Shown here in pieces: positions 25,261 through 33,440 of a stretch of 34,617 nucleotides of DNA. The stretch's first letter is position 1. Each line of letters opens with the position of its first letter. The stretch is taken from contig CANGHD010000021.1 of the NCBI GenBank assembly GCA_947453525.1, positions 1-34,617 of the forward strand, read 5' to 3'. A program made the translations under genes and the position numbers. Origin of the DNA: Paracoccaceae bacterium. Lineage in GTDB: Bacteria; Pseudomonadota; Alphaproteobacteria; Rhodobacterales; Rhodobacteraceae. The notes below the pieces were generated by a model that saw only the letters and a list, made by a program, of their open reading frames with translations, was not told the origin of the DNA and ran no database searches.

Positions 25261-26094
25261 TTAAAGCGCTACGCCTTCGCGGGCCGCGAGGTCACAGAAG
25301 AATTGCCACGCCACCCGACCCGAGCGCGCGCCCCGAGTGGCCTGCCACTCGATGGCTTCCGCCCAAAGCCGGTCTGCGCTGATCTGCACGCCATGCGCCG
25401 CGCAGTAGCCGCGGATCATCGCAAGGTAGTCGTCCTGCGAGCAGGGGTGGAAGCCCAGCCAGAGGCCGAAGCGGTCCGACAGCGAGACCTTTTCCTCGAC
25501 CGCCTCGCCGGGGTTGATGCCGGTCTGGCGTTCGTTCTCGATCATCTCGCGCGGCATCAGGTGGCGGCGGTTCGAGGTGGCGTAGAAAAGGACATTCTCC
25601 GGCCGTCCTTCGATGCCGCCATCCAGCACCGCTTTCAGCGATTTGTAGTGCTGGTCGTCGTTCGAGAAGGACAGGTCATCGCAGAACAGGATGAAGCGGC
25701 AGGGGGCGGCGCGCAGCTGGGAGAGCAGGCGTTGGACCGAAGGCAGGTCTTCGCGCGAGAGTTCGACGATCTTCAGATCCAGCCCCTCGCCCCGCACCTG
25801 AGCATGGATCGCCTTGACCAGCGAGCTTTTCCCCATGCCCCGCGCGCCCCAGAGCAGCGCGTTGTTGGCGGGAAGCCCGCGCGCGAAGTGGCGGGTGTTT
25901 TCCAGCAAAGTATCGCGGGAACGGTCGATGCCGACCAGAAGGCTCACATCGACGCGCGACACCTTGGCCACCGGCTCCAGCCGGTCGGGCGACGTGTGCC
26001 AGACGAAAGCCTCGGCCTTGGTGAAATCCGGCGCGGGCAGTGGCTGCGGCGCCAGTCTCTCCAGCGCCGCCGCGATGCGTTCAAGGTCGGTCAT
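25261..26094 (-). CDS. DUF815-family AAA ATPase
   Basis: A 277 aa P-loop ATPase. Walker A is LLWGARGMGKSSLVKA near residue 85; Walker B is the hydrophobic FILFCDDLSF near residue 140; the NRRHLMPREM segment suits sensor 1 and the C-terminal arginines sensor 2. This matches DUF815, a common alphaproteobacterial family without a firmly assigned function. Its ATG overlaps the tatC stop by 4 nt (ATGA), so it is the last gene of the tat operon and translationally coupled. A role tied to export is suggested only by this placement. Confidence 0.9.
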   Translation of the reverse strand: MTDLERIAAALERLAPQPLPAPDFTKAEAFVWHTSPDRLEPVAKVSRVDVSLLVGIDRSRDTLLENTRHFARGLPANNALLWGARGMGKSSLVKAIHAQVRGEGLDLKIVELSREDLPSVQRLLSQLRAAPCRFILFCDDLSFSNDDQHYKSLKAVLDGGIEGRPENVLFYATSNRRHLMPREMIENERQTGINPGEAVEEKVSLSDRFGLWLGFHPCSQDDYLAMIRGYCAAHGVQISADRLWAEAIEWQATRGARSGRVAWQFFCDLAAREGVAL

Positions 26095-26933
26095 TCGTCC
26101 TCGGGCTCTTCCCAGGTGCCATCCAGCTTGGCTTGCTTTTCGGCCTGCTTTTCAAAGTAGACGATGATCCAGATCGAGACTTCATAGAGCGGGTAGATCA
26201 CCGCAAAGAGGATCATCATCGAGGTGACATCGGGCGGGGCGATCATCGAGGACAGGATCATGATCCCCACAACCGCATATTTCCGCGTCGATTTCAGCCC
26301 CTTGGAGCCGATCAGCCCGGCCTTGCCCATCAGCGTCAACAAAACCGGAAGCTGGAAGCACAGGCCAAAGGCCATCAGGAACTGCATGGTCAGCGCAAAG
26401 AACGCCTCGACCGAGCCCTGGAACACCACGCCATGCGGCACCTGGGCCAGCGAGTTGGCGCTCTGCATCGCCCCCTTGAAGCTGTCCTGATAGCTCAGGA
26501 AGAAGTCGAAGGCGAAGGGCAGCACCACCAGATAGGCGAAGGCCCCACCAAGGCAGAACATGATGGGCGAGGCGAAGAGGAAAGGCAGAAACGCCATCTT
26601 CTCGTTTTTATAAAGCCCCGGGGCAATGAACCGCCACAGCTGCACCGCGATCACCGGGAAGGCCAGCACGAAGCCGCCCCACATTGCGATCTTGAGCGTG
26701 ACGAAGAAGCCCTCCTGCACCTTGATCAGGACGAATTCGCATTCCTGATGCCGGGCGGCCAAAGCTTGACACATGGGCCGCGACAGGAAGGCGAAGACAT
26801 AGCTCCACTCCACATAGCAGATCATGAAGGCCACCATATAGGCGACGATCGAGATCATGATCCGGTTGCGCAGTTCCTTCAGATGCTCGATCAGCGGGGC
26901 GGCGCTGCCGTCAAGGTTTTCGGTCTGGCTCAT
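26091..26933 (-). CDS. tatC: Sec-independent protein translocase TatC
   Basis: The core receptor of the twin-arginine pathway, which exports folded proteins across the inner membrane. The 280 aa protein has six hydrophobic segments and the family motifs PLIEHLKELRNRI at the N-terminus, FIAPGLYKNEK in the first periplasmic/cytoplasmic region and FGLCFQLPVLL later. It overlaps tatB upstream and the DUF815 gene downstream by 4 nt each. Confidence 0.97.
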   Translation of the reverse strand: MSQTENLDGSAAPLIEHLKELRNRIMISIVAYMVAFMICYVEWSYVFAFLSRPMCQALAARHQECEFVLIKVQEGFFVTLKIAMWGGFVLAFPVIAVQLWRFIAPGLYKNEKMAFLPFLFASPIMFCLGGAFAYLVVLPFAFDFFLSYQDSFKGAMQSANSLAQVPHGVVFQGSVEAFFALTMQFLMAFGLCFQLPVLLTLMGKAGLIGSKGLKSTRKYAVVGIMILSSMIAPPDVTSMMILFAVIYPLYEVSIWIIVYFEKQAEKQAKLDGTWEEPEDE

Positions 26934-27670
26934 GCGTTGTCCGCCTTCTTCTTGCGCGTGGTCTTTTTGGGCGTCTCCGCATCGGCCTCATCCGCCGACT
27001 TGGCGGTTTCGGCCTTGGCTTTGGTCGTCCGCTTGGGCGGCGGCGCAGGTTCGGGCGCCGGTTCGACCGGATAAGTCCCGGCCTCGATCGCCTTCAGCTT
27101 TTCGGTCTGCTCGGCCAGAACCTTGGCGCGCAGGGCCTGCTTGTCATACAGCGCCTGGGTCGCCGGACCGTGGATCGTCGGCTCGGGCGCGGCGGTCGCC
27201 GCATCGGCCTCGGCAAGCGCGGCCAGATCGTCATCGACCTCTTCGTCGATAGCGGACGACGCTGCATCCCGGTCCGCGACCGAGGTCAAGCTCGAGGCAA
27301 CCGGCGCCGGGGTCGCCGGCATCGGCGGCGGCACCAAGGTGCGCGCGGGCATTGTCGCAGCAGAGGTCACCGATGGCTTGGAGGCGTTCTTGATCGGGTC
27401 CCATTTCTCGAACTTGTCGGCTGCCTCGCGCACCTTGTCCAGACCCATCGACTTCATCGAGGTCGAGGTCTTCAGGTCGCGCGCCACGTCGCTGACCCCG
27501 GTGTCCTTGGCCGCCTGGTCCATGGCGCGCGAGAATTCGCGGCTCATCTGGCGCAGCTTGGCCGTGAACCGACCCAACTGGCGGAACATGTCGGGCAAGT
27601 CTTCGGGGCCAATGAAGATCAGCGCCACGATGCCGATGATGATAAGTTCAGGCCAATCAAATCCGAACAT
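26930..27670 (-). CDS. tatB: Sec-independent protein translocase TatB
   Basis: Partner of TatC in recognising twin-arginine signals. The N-terminus MFGFDWPELIIIGIVALIFIGPEDLP is a typical TatB membrane helix with hinge, followed by the amphipathic helix LRQMSREFSRAMDQAAK. At 246 aa it is longer than the E. coli protein (171); the extra length is a C-terminal tail rich in Ala, Pro, Glu and Lys, ending in a lysine-rich KKTTRKKKADNA, common in this group and probably disordered. It lies 21 nt after tatA and overlaps tatC by 4 nt. Confidence 0.95.
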   Translation of the reverse strand: MFGFDWPELIIIGIVALIFIGPEDLPDMFRQLGRFTAKLRQMSREFSRAMDQAAKDTGVSDVARDLKTSTSMKSMGLDKVREAADKFEKWDPIKNASKPSVTSAATMPARTLVPPPMPATPAPVASSLTSVADRDAASSAIDEEVDDDLAALAEADAATAAPEPTIHGPATQALYDKQALRAKVLAEQTEKLKAIEAGTYPVEPAPEPAPPPKRTTKAKAETAKSADEADAETPKKTTRKKKADNA

Positions 27671-27691
27671 GATGGGTCAATCCGGGCCGGT

Positions 27692-27922
27692 TCAGGCCTG
27701 ATCTTTTTGTTCGATCGGCGTCACGTCCTTGGCGGCAGGCGCGGCGGCGGCGGCGGCGGCCTCGTCCTTGGCAATATCGGCCTTGCCGTCATCAATGCCC
27801 TTCTTGAAAGCGTTGATGCCTTTGCCCACTTCTCCCATCAGGTTGGACACTTTGCCCTTGCCGAAAAGAACCAGAACGACGATGGCGATCACCAGAATGC
27901 CGATGGGCGAGGTCATATGCAT
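27692..27922 (-). CDS. tatA: Sec-independent protein translocase TatA
   Basis: Forms the translocation pore of the Tat system. A 76 aa protein with one membrane helix ([19 protein letters not shown]), the FGKGK hinge and an amphipathic helix ([19 protein letters not shown]), then an Ala-rich acidic tail. The ATG at 27922 (MHMTSP) has AGGAG about 8 nt upstream; a second ATG two codons on is possible. First gene of tatA-tatB-tatC-DUF815. The longer ORF in the track is a frame extension into the divergent intergenic region. Confidence 0.95.
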   Translation of the reverse strand: MHMTSPIGILVIAIVVLVLFGKGKVSNLMGEVGKGINAFKKGIDDGKADIAKDEAAAAAAAPAAKDVTPIEQKDQA

Positions 27923-28022
27923 GGAAAGCTCCTGTTGGCGCGGGATGCGCCTGTGCTGGGGGCCACTCTGCGGATAGGCCGGGCGAGAGCAAGGCGATGT
28001 TTGCGTCAAACCGCGCGGCGGC

Positions 28023-28051
28023 TTGCAAATGCGGCCACTTACCGACATAAT
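28023..28051 (+). promoter_or_regulatory. Promoter of the WYL regulator
   Basis: TTGCAA (28023-28028), 17-bp spacer, CATAAT (28046-28051): a good sigma-70-type match for this GC-rich genome. Predicted transcription start near 28058 leaves a leader of about 37 nt before the ATG at 28095. Confidence 0.6.
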
Positions 28052-28061
28052 TCTGTCAGTA
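28040..28061. promoter_or_regulatory. Palindromic operator over the -10
   Basis: TACCGACA-N6-TGTCAGTA, 8-bp arms matching at 7 of 8 positions. It covers the -10 and likely start site of the regulator's promoter, the position expected for autorepression. The only adjacent regulator gene is the WYL protein, so it is the natural candidate to bind here. Confidence 0.5.
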
Positions 28062-28094
28062 GCCCGGAAACCGTGCCTCGGATTGCCGCAGATC

Positions 28095-28766
28095 ATGCCC
28101 CGTTCCGACCGTCTCTTCGACCTGATCCAGATCCTGCGCGACGGCCGCCTGCACCGCGCCGCCGATCTGGCTGTGGCGCTTGACGTCTCGGTCCGCTCGA
28201 TCTGGCGCGATATGGCCGTGCTGGCGGCCACCGGCATGCCGGTCGAGGGCGAGCGCGGCGTGGGCTATATCCTGCGCCAGCCCATCACCCTGCCACCGAT
28301 GATGCTGCAGCCGTCCGAGATGATGGCCCTGCGCCAGGGCATCCGTCTGGTGGCGGCAGGTGCCGATCCGGCCCTTGCCACCGCCGCCCGCAGCCTTGCC
28401 GCCAAGATCGCCACCGTGGCCCCGGCCCCGCGCGGGGACGGCGAGGATCTCTTCACCGCGCGCAGCCCCGAACCGCAACGCGCCAGCCCGCAACTGCCGC
28501 TGCTGCGCAAGGCGATCCGGCAGGGCGAACGGCTGACCATCGCGCTCTTGGACGATCAAGGCCAGATGACCCAGCGCGACCTCCGCCCCCTGGCCCTGTC
28601 CTTGACCGAGGGCACCTGGGTTCTGGCCGCATGGGATGACCAGAAGGCCGGATTCGAGGACTTTCACCTTGACCGTCTGCTGGATGTGGTGCCGCGCGGG
28701 GAGACCTTCCCGCGCGAAGCGGGCAAGCGTCTGGCCGACTATCGCAAATGGCAAGCCGGCCTTTGA
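28095..28766 (+). CDS. HTH/WYL-domain transcriptional regulator (YafY type)
   Basis: A 223 aa DNA-binding regulator. The N-terminal winged helix is clear: [41 protein letters not shown], with recognition helix [10 protein letters not shown] and wing [10 protein letters not shown] helical middle leads to a WYL-type ligand-binding domain ([47 protein letters not shown]) where the eponymous motif reads WVL. The ATG at 28095 (MPRSDRL) is the family's usual start; the 24 upstream residues in the track cross the promoter. It is divergent from tatA, and a palindrome overlies its own -10. Ligand unknown. Confidence 0.88.
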   Translation: MPRSDRLFDLIQILRDGRLHRAADLAVALDVSVRSIWRDMAVLAATGMPVEGERGVGYILRQPITLPPMMLQPSEMMALRQGIRLVAAGADPALATAARSLAAKIATVAPAPRGDGEDLFTARSPEPQRASPQLPLLRKAIRQGERLTIALLDDQGQMTQRDLRPLALSLTEGTWVLAAWDDQKAGFEDFHLDRLLDVVPRGETFPREAGKRLADYRKWQAGL

Positions 28767-28886
28767 ACCCACAAAACCCGGTTTGCGTAGAGACGCAAGA
28801 AAGACGGAAGGAAGACACAAGAAAGACCACCGGTTTTCGCAAAGTCTCACCAGAACCGGGCCTTGCAGGACGATCTTCAACCTGCC

Positions 28887-30002
28887 TCACGCCGGCCGAT
28901 CTTCCGCGGGAAAGACAAAACACCTGTCGCGCCGGATCATCAGCCACAGCGCCGTGCCGAGCTTGGGCAGAAACACCCCCGGCACAGCAGCGGTCAGCCG
29001 CGAGCCGTCGAATTCCATCCGGAACTCCACAAGGCTTTCATAGCCCAGAAAGCGGGCGCGGGTGACGGTGCCGCGCGCCGCCGTGCCTTCCATCGGCGTG
29101 GGGTTCGGCCCGCGTCCCGCGCGGTCGAGGTCGATCTTCAGATGCTGCGGCCGGATCACGATATCGATCGCCGCGCCATCCGCTTGGCCCGGCGTCAGGA
29201 ACGCGCCGAAGGGCGTCTCGGTCAAAGCCCCCCGTGACATCCCGCTGATCACATTGACATCGCTGAAGAAAGCCGCTGCCGCCCGGTCGACCGGCGCGTT
29301 GTAGATGTTGTAGGGCGCACCCCTCTGCACGATGACGCCCGCCCGCATCAGGGCAATCTCATCAGCCATCCGCATCGCCTCGTTCGGTTCATGCGTGACC
29401 AGCAGCACGGCGGCGCCCTCCTCTTTCAACAGGTCCAGCGTGGCATCCCGGATGCCATCGCGCAGCCGGTTGTCGAGGCCCGAGAAGGGCTCATCCATCA
29501 GCATGACCTTAGGCCTCGGCGCCAGGGCCCGCGCCAGCGCAACCCGCTGCTGTTCCCCCCCCGAAAGCTCATGCGGATGCTTCGAGCCGAAGCCGGAAAG
29601 GTTCACCTTTTCAAGCAGTTCCTCGACCCTTCTCATCCTCTCGGGCGCATCCCGTCGCAGGCCGAAGGCGATGTTGCCCGCCACGGTCAAATGCGGAAAC
29701 AGGGCGAAATCCTGAAACATCAGCCCCACGCCGCGGGCTTCGGGCGGCACGGTGCGCCCCCGTCCAAAGACCTCGACCCCATCAATCAAAATCCGGCCCT
29801 GATCGGGATTTTCCACCCCCGCAATCATCCGCAGCGTCGTGGATTTGCCGCAGCCCGAAGGCCCCAGCAGGCAGGTCACCTGCCCGGCCTCCACCACCAA
29901 GGACAGGTCATCCACCACCCGCCGCCCGCCGTAAGCCCTTGAAATGGCTTGCACGACAAGGCGCGGAGCGGCGCGGGCCGACAGATCAGGCGACAAGGTC
30001 AA
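28887..30002 (-). CDS. ABC transporter ATP-binding protein (FbpC/PotA type)
   Basis: Energising subunit of an importer of the iron(III)/spermidine/sulfate class, at the inner face of the membrane. It has Walker A LLGPSGCGKST, Q-loop MFQDFALFPHLTV, signature LSGGEQQRVALARALA, Walker B VMLMDEPFSGLD and H-loop VTHEP, then a C-terminal TOBE-type domain (IDIVIRPQHLKIDL and onward). Length 371 aa is typical. The start is TTG with AGGGA about 6 nt upstream; a 12-codon ATG-started ORF overlaps it out of frame. No permease or binding-protein gene is nearby, so its partners must be elsewhere; substrate is not inferable. It lies 63 nt downstream of the histidine kinase, same strand. Confidence 0.9.
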   Translation of the reverse strand: MTLSPDLSARAAPRLVVQAISRAYGGRRVVDDLSLVVEAGQVTCLLGPSGCGKSTTLRMIAGVENPDQGRILIDGVEVFGRGRTVPPEARGVGLMFQDFALFPHLTVAGNIAFGLRRDAPERMRRVEELLEKVNLSGFGSKHPHELSGGEQQRVALARALAPRPKVMLMDEPFSGLDNRLRDGIRDATLDLLKEEGAAVLLVTHEPNEAMRMADEIALMRAGVIVQRGAPYNIYNAPVDRAAAAFFSDVNVISGMSRGALTETPFGAFLTPGQADGAAIDIVIRPQHLKIDLDRAGRGPNPTPMEGTAARGTVTRARFLGYESLVEFRMEFDGSRLTAAVPGVFLPKLGTALWLMIRRDRCFVFPAEDRPA

Positions 30003-30065
30003 GGCAATTCCCTATGGTTTTCATCAGAAAAACCCCTATCAGTCCGCGCCTATCGCTGCAAGAAC

Positions 30066-31388
30066 TCACCGCGCCAGCACCAGTTCGGCCTTAAGGCCGC
30101 CCAAAGCTTCACTTGTCCCCAAACGCAAGGTGCCGCCATGGGTTCGGGCAATGTCGGCGGCAATCGACAGGCCAAGGCCAACCCCGCCGCCCAGATTCGG
30201 GTCGCGCGCCGCATCCAGCCGGGTGAAGGGCAACAAGGCCTCTTCGCGCCGCGCTTCGGGGATGCCGGGGCCGTCATCCTCGACCACCAGCCGCAGGCTG
30301 CGCTCGGTCATATGGGCGCTGACCACCGCCCTTTTCCCGTAACGCACTGCATTTCCTATTAAATTGTCCAAGGCTCGCATCACTGCCTGGGGTCGCAGGC
30401 GCACCTGCCCGGCCCCGGCTCCCGGCCCCAAGGTCACCGCCAGCCCGCCGCGCCGCCCCTTGTCGACCACCTGCGCCACCAAGGCCGCCGGGTCGACCAG
30501 CGCGGTTTCCTCCATCGCATCGCCCCGCGCGAAGGCGAGGAATTCATTCACCAAGCGCTCCATGTCCTCGACATCGCCCAGCAAAGCCGCGGTTTCTTCA
30601 TCCTCCGGCAGCATCGACAACCCCAGCTTCAGCCGCGTGAGGGGTGAGCGCAGGTCATGGCTGACCCCCGACAGCATCAGCGTGCGCTGCTCGATCTGCC
30701 GTTCGATCCTGGCGCGCATGTCCAGAAACGCCGTCCCCGCCGCCCGCACCTCGATGGCACCCCTTGGCTTGTAGGGCAGGTTCTGACCGCGCCCGAAGGC
30801 CTCCGCCGCCGCCGCCATCCTCGTGATCGGCACCAACTGATTGCGCAGAAACACAAAGGCCACCGCCGTCATCAGAACCGAGGCCAGCAGCATCACCACC
30901 AGCAGCTGATGCGGATTGCTGGCCGAAACCTGAAGCCGCGGCACCTGCGCCAGCATCGGGCCAAAGCGCGTGTCCAGCCACAGGTCGACCGCCCTCGGAT
31001 TGGCCTGCAAATCCACCGCGATCAGCGCGGGCAGCGCATCATGCATGGTGGATCCCACCTCGCGCCCCGACAAATCCCAGGCATCGCGGCGGTCTTGCGT
31101 GGGCGGCGGCCCCGCAGCCGGCAGCGCCACCGCCATGCCAAGCCCCGTCCCGATGTTGTCCGCCCGCGCCTGCGCCGTGGCCAGACCGCCCGAGGCTTGC
31201 ACCTCATTCAGCAGATACTGCACCTCGATCGACACGCCGCGCGACATCTGCCGCGTGACGCCATCGAAATGGCGCTGGATGAAGATGATCGAGACGACCA
31301 GCTGGATGGCCACCACGGGAGCGATCAGGATCAGCGCCGCCCGCCCGTAAAGGCTGCGCGGCAGGTAGGATTTGAGGCGGAATGTCAT
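30066..31388 (-). CDS. Sensor histidine kinase, EnvZ-like
   Basis: A 440 aa inner-membrane two-component sensor. Two hydrophobic segments (about residues 16-38, AALILIAPVVAIQLVVSIIF, and 165-185, LLVVMLLASVLMTAVAFVFL) bracket a periplasmic domain. Then come a HAMP linker, the H-box MLSGVSHDLRSPLTRLK with the phosphoaccepting histidine, the N-box ALDNLIGNAVRYGKR, and the G-boxes VEDDGPGIP and GGGVGLGLSIA. EnvZ-type sensors pair with OmpR-like regulators, but none is adjacent, so its partner is encoded elsewhere. ATG 31388 has TAGGG upstream. Divergent from the MBL-fold gene. Confidence 0.92.
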   Translation of the reverse strand: MTFRLKSYLPRSLYGRAALILIAPVVAIQLVVSIIFIQRHFDGVTRQMSRGVSIEVQYLLNEVQASGGLATAQARADNIGTGLGMAVALPAAGPPPTQDRRDAWDLSGREVGSTMHDALPALIAVDLQANPRAVDLWLDTRFGPMLAQVPRLQVSASNPHQLLVVMLLASVLMTAVAFVFLRNQLVPITRMAAAAEAFGRGQNLPYKPRGAIEVRAAGTAFLDMRARIERQIEQRTLMLSGVSHDLRSPLTRLKLGLSMLPEDEETAALLGDVEDMERLVNEFLAFARGDAMEETALVDPAALVAQVVDKGRRGGLAVTLGPGAGAGQVRLRPQAVMRALDNLIGNAVRYGKRAVVSAHMTERSLRLVVEDDGPGIPEARREEALLPFTRLDAARDPNLGGGVGLGLSIAADIARTHGGTLRLGTSEALGGLKAELVLAR

Positions 31389-31475
31389 GGCCCTACCCTA
31401 GCCGCCCGGACCCGAGCTTGCAAAGCCCCGGGCGGGGCTCAGGCGGAAAACCGGGGGCCGCCGTCGCAATGATTT

Positions 31476-31491
31476 GACTTGAGGCCAAGTC
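31476..31491. promoter_or_regulatory. Inverted repeat in divergent promoter region
   Basis: GACTTG-AGGC-CAAGTC, perfect 6-bp arms, overlapping a TTGACT that could be a -35 element. It lies between the divergent histidine-kinase and MBL-fold genes, about 50 nt before the latter's ATG. I see no convincing -10 at the right distance. Possible operator, weakly supported. Confidence 0.25.
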
Positions 31492-31539
31492 CCCGGCACG
31501 CGATCCTGCCCATAATGCCCCGAAGGAACAGGCGCCGCC

Positions 31540-32397
31540 ATGACCCCGATCCAGACCCTGCGCGCCACAAACCCTGGACCTTTCACCGGGACCGGCACGA
31601 ACACCTATCTGCTGGGCCGGGATGCGCTGGTGATCGTCGACCCCGGCCCCGACCTGCCCGCCCACCTGCACGCGATCCAGACCGCACGGGCCGGCCGCCC
31701 GGTGGCAGCCATCCTTGTCACCCATGCCCATCTCGACCATTCCGCCCTCGCACCCCACCTGTCGCGTCTCACAAAAGCCCCCATTCTCGCTTTCGGAGCT
31801 GCCACCGCAGGCTTCAGCCCGCTGATGCAGAGCTTGGCTGCCGAGGGGCTGACGGGCGGCGAGGGCAGCGATATGGCCTTTGCCCCGGATCTGACCCTGA
31901 CCGATGGCCAAGTCCTGCGCCTTGCCGATCTGGAGCTGCACGTGATCCACACCCCCGGTCACATGGCCAACCACATCAGCCTTGCCCTGGGCGACACGCT
32001 TCTCTCGGGCGATCACGTCATGGGCTGGTCCACCTCGATCGTCTCGCCGCCCGAGGGCGACATGGGCGCCTACATGGCCTCGCTGCGCAAACTGCAGGAC
32101 CGGTCCTGGCAGCGCTTTCTGCCCGGCCACGGCGACCCGGTCGAGGCCCCCACCGCCCGTCTCTCCGACCTGATCGCCCATCGCCAGAACCGCGAGGGCC
32201 AGATCATCGCCTGCCTCGCCAGCCTTGGTCCGTCCACCCCCGAAGACCTCGCACGGCGCATCTACATCACGACGCCGCCCGCCCTGCTGCCCGCCGCCAC
32301 CCGCAACGTGCTGGCCCATCTGATCGATCTGCAAGCCCGTGCTGTGGTCACGTCAGAACCCGGCCCCCTTGCCCAAACCCGCTTTCGCATCACCTGA
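31540..32397 (+). CDS. MBL-fold metallo-hydrolase (LACTB2-like)
   Basis: A 285 aa cytosolic metallo-beta-lactamase-fold enzyme. The metal-binding signature is LVTHAHLDHSALAP, with further ligands in HTPGHMANHISLAL, LLSGDHVMGW and LPGHGDPV. A C-terminal winged-helix-like region (TPEDLARRIYITTPPALLPAATRNVLAHLIDL) is typical of the LACTB2/glyoxalase-II-like group, some members of which are RNases; substrate is open. The ATG has GAAGGA upstream. Confidence 0.9.
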   Translation: MTPIQTLRATNPGPFTGTGTNTYLLGRDALVIVDPGPDLPAHLHAIQTARAGRPVAAILVTHAHLDHSALAPHLSRLTKAPILAFGAATAGFSPLMQSLAAEGLTGGEGSDMAFAPDLTLTDGQVLRLADLELHVIHTPGHMANHISLALGDTLLSGDHVMGWSTSIVSPPEGDMGAYMASLRKLQDRSWQRFLPGHGDPVEAPTARLSDLIAHRQNREGQIIACLASLGPSTPEDLARRIYITTPPALLPAATRNVLAHLIDLQARAVVTSEPGPLAQTRFRIT

Positions 32398-32468
32398 GCC
32401 AAAGCCGAAGATCCCAAACGCAAAACCCGCAAGATGTGCCAAGACCACATTTTTCCACCTATCCCCCC

Positions 32469-32497
32469 TTGTCGCCCCCAGACACCCTTGTTATAGA
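32469..32497 (+). promoter_or_regulatory. Promoter of tRNA-Asn
   Basis: TTGTCG (32469-32474), 17-bp spacer, TATAGA (32492-32497), 10 bases before the mature 5' end. Placement fits a stable-RNA promoter with a very short leader. Confidence 0.6.
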
Positions 32498-32507
32498 CCC
32501 CTCATGT

Positions 32508-32582
32508 TCGGGCGTAGCTCAGCGGTAGAGCAGCTGACTGTTAATCAGCTGGCCGTAGGTTCGATCCCTACCGCCCGAGCCA
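32508..32582 (+). tRNA. tRNA-Asn (GTT)
   Basis: A complete 75-nt tRNA with encoded CCA. Acceptor stem TCGGGCG/CGCCCGA, D-arm GCTC-AGCGGTA-GAGC, anticodon arm GCTGA-CTGTTAA-TCAGC with anticodon GTT, T-arm GTAGG-TTCGATC-CCTAC, discriminator G then CCA. All stems pair perfectly. The antisense strand gives the well-known spurious peptide ending RDRTYGQLINSQLLYR. Confidence 0.98.
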
Positions 32583-32958
32583 AATCTTCTAGAGATTTGA
32601 ACATGATAGGGTGCCACGCAAGTGGCACCCTTCATCATTTTGTACGACCTTTGAGCTGCAAGTCGGGGCGGGTTACGCCAAGACGGTTCGGAAGAAGCCC
32701 AAATCGGAAAAGTGCGCCATCCGGCATCTGGACGCGCAACCCCACCGCGCGCCGGTGTGGTCCGGTGGCCCACGAAGGGAACTGCGCCGGGCCGGCCCTG
32801 CGATACACCCGAGCCAGATTGGCAACTTTGTCCCCAGCCGGACGACAGATGTCCTAACATAGGTTATGGCACGCGGCAGTCGGTCGGGGATTCTGTTTGC
32901 ACACCACAGATCGAACAAGATCCATCGTGGCAGCTCGATTCTGGAGGGACCAAGGACC
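32583..32958. other. Gene-poor region after tRNA-Asn
   Basis: 376 bases. The first 50 hold the 3' hairpins of the tRNA. Beyond them I see no credible gene: ORFs on both strands lack ribosome sites and family motifs. I looked for a repeat of the tRNA 3' end that would mark an integrated element and did not find one in the window. Confidence 0.5.
32608..32631 (+). terminator. Terminator of tRNA-Asn
   Basis: GGGTGCCAC-GCAA-GTGGCACCC, a perfect 9-bp stem (10 with the flanking A-T) with a four-base loop, followed by TTCATCATTTTG. A smaller hairpin, CAAATCT-TCTAG-AGATTTG (32581-32599), lies just before it at the tRNA 3' end. Confidence 0.8.
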
Positions 32959-33189
32959 ATGCAGCACAATCCGAACTCCGCCGCCATCGCCGCTTTCGAC
33001 ATTTGCGAATCGCTGCTTCTGGCGCTGGTCGATCACAAGGTCCTCACGACGTCGCAAGTCATCACCGTCTTGACCGACGCTTTCGAGGTCCACTCCAATG
33101 TGCCCGACACGGCCGATGAAAAGCCGCTGCATCGTGAGACGGCCGATCGGATCAGGCGGCTGATTCAGGCCCGGAATGTGGCGCAGTAG
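32959..33189 (+). CDS. Small hypothetical protein (76 aa)
   Basis: Function not recognised. The ATG at 32959 has AAGGA and GGAGGGA upstream. The 76 aa product is helical and soluble: NSAAIAAFDICESLLLALVDHKVLTTSQVITVLTDAFEVH, then an acidic segment and ETADRIRRLIQARNVAQ. The pattern (ICESLLLAL, then a helix, then a basic C-terminal helix) resembles small proteins I recall from Alphaproteobacteria, but no role is assigned. The upstream 31 residues in the ORF track look untranslated. Confidence 0.7.
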   Translation: MQHNPNSAAIAAFDICESLLLALVDHKVLTTSQVITVLTDAFEVHSNVPDTADEKPLHRETADRIRRLIQARNVAQ

Positions 33190-33440
33190 TGATCGTTACC
33201 CTGGTCCGAGCCAGGCAGGACCGACGATCGGACAGAAGCCGGCAGGACTTGTGTCCGCGGCCTCATCCCCGCGCCGCAGCGGGTGCCGAACAAATCCGCC
33301 GGACAGGGACCGTGCGCAGTTTGTGGCCTGACCCTGCCTTTCACCTGACCCGAGCCGGCAAGCGGCTGCCCGGCGAAACAACATTCCCCCGCAAAGCTCT
33401 GCAAAATAAGCATTTCGCACCGATGATGGAGGGGCGTCGC
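33190..33440. other. Non-coding stretch before the cysK remnant
   Basis: 251 bases with no recognisable gene. A plus-strand ORF runs through it into the cysK remnant but its residues do not resemble the N-terminal part of cysteine synthase, so the 5' part of that gene has been replaced or has decayed beyond recognition. Confidence 0.45.

Noticed and set aside
32519-32860. Minus-strand ORF ending RDRTYGQLINSQLLYR
   Set aside because: Classic spurious peptide produced by translating the antisense of a tRNA gene.
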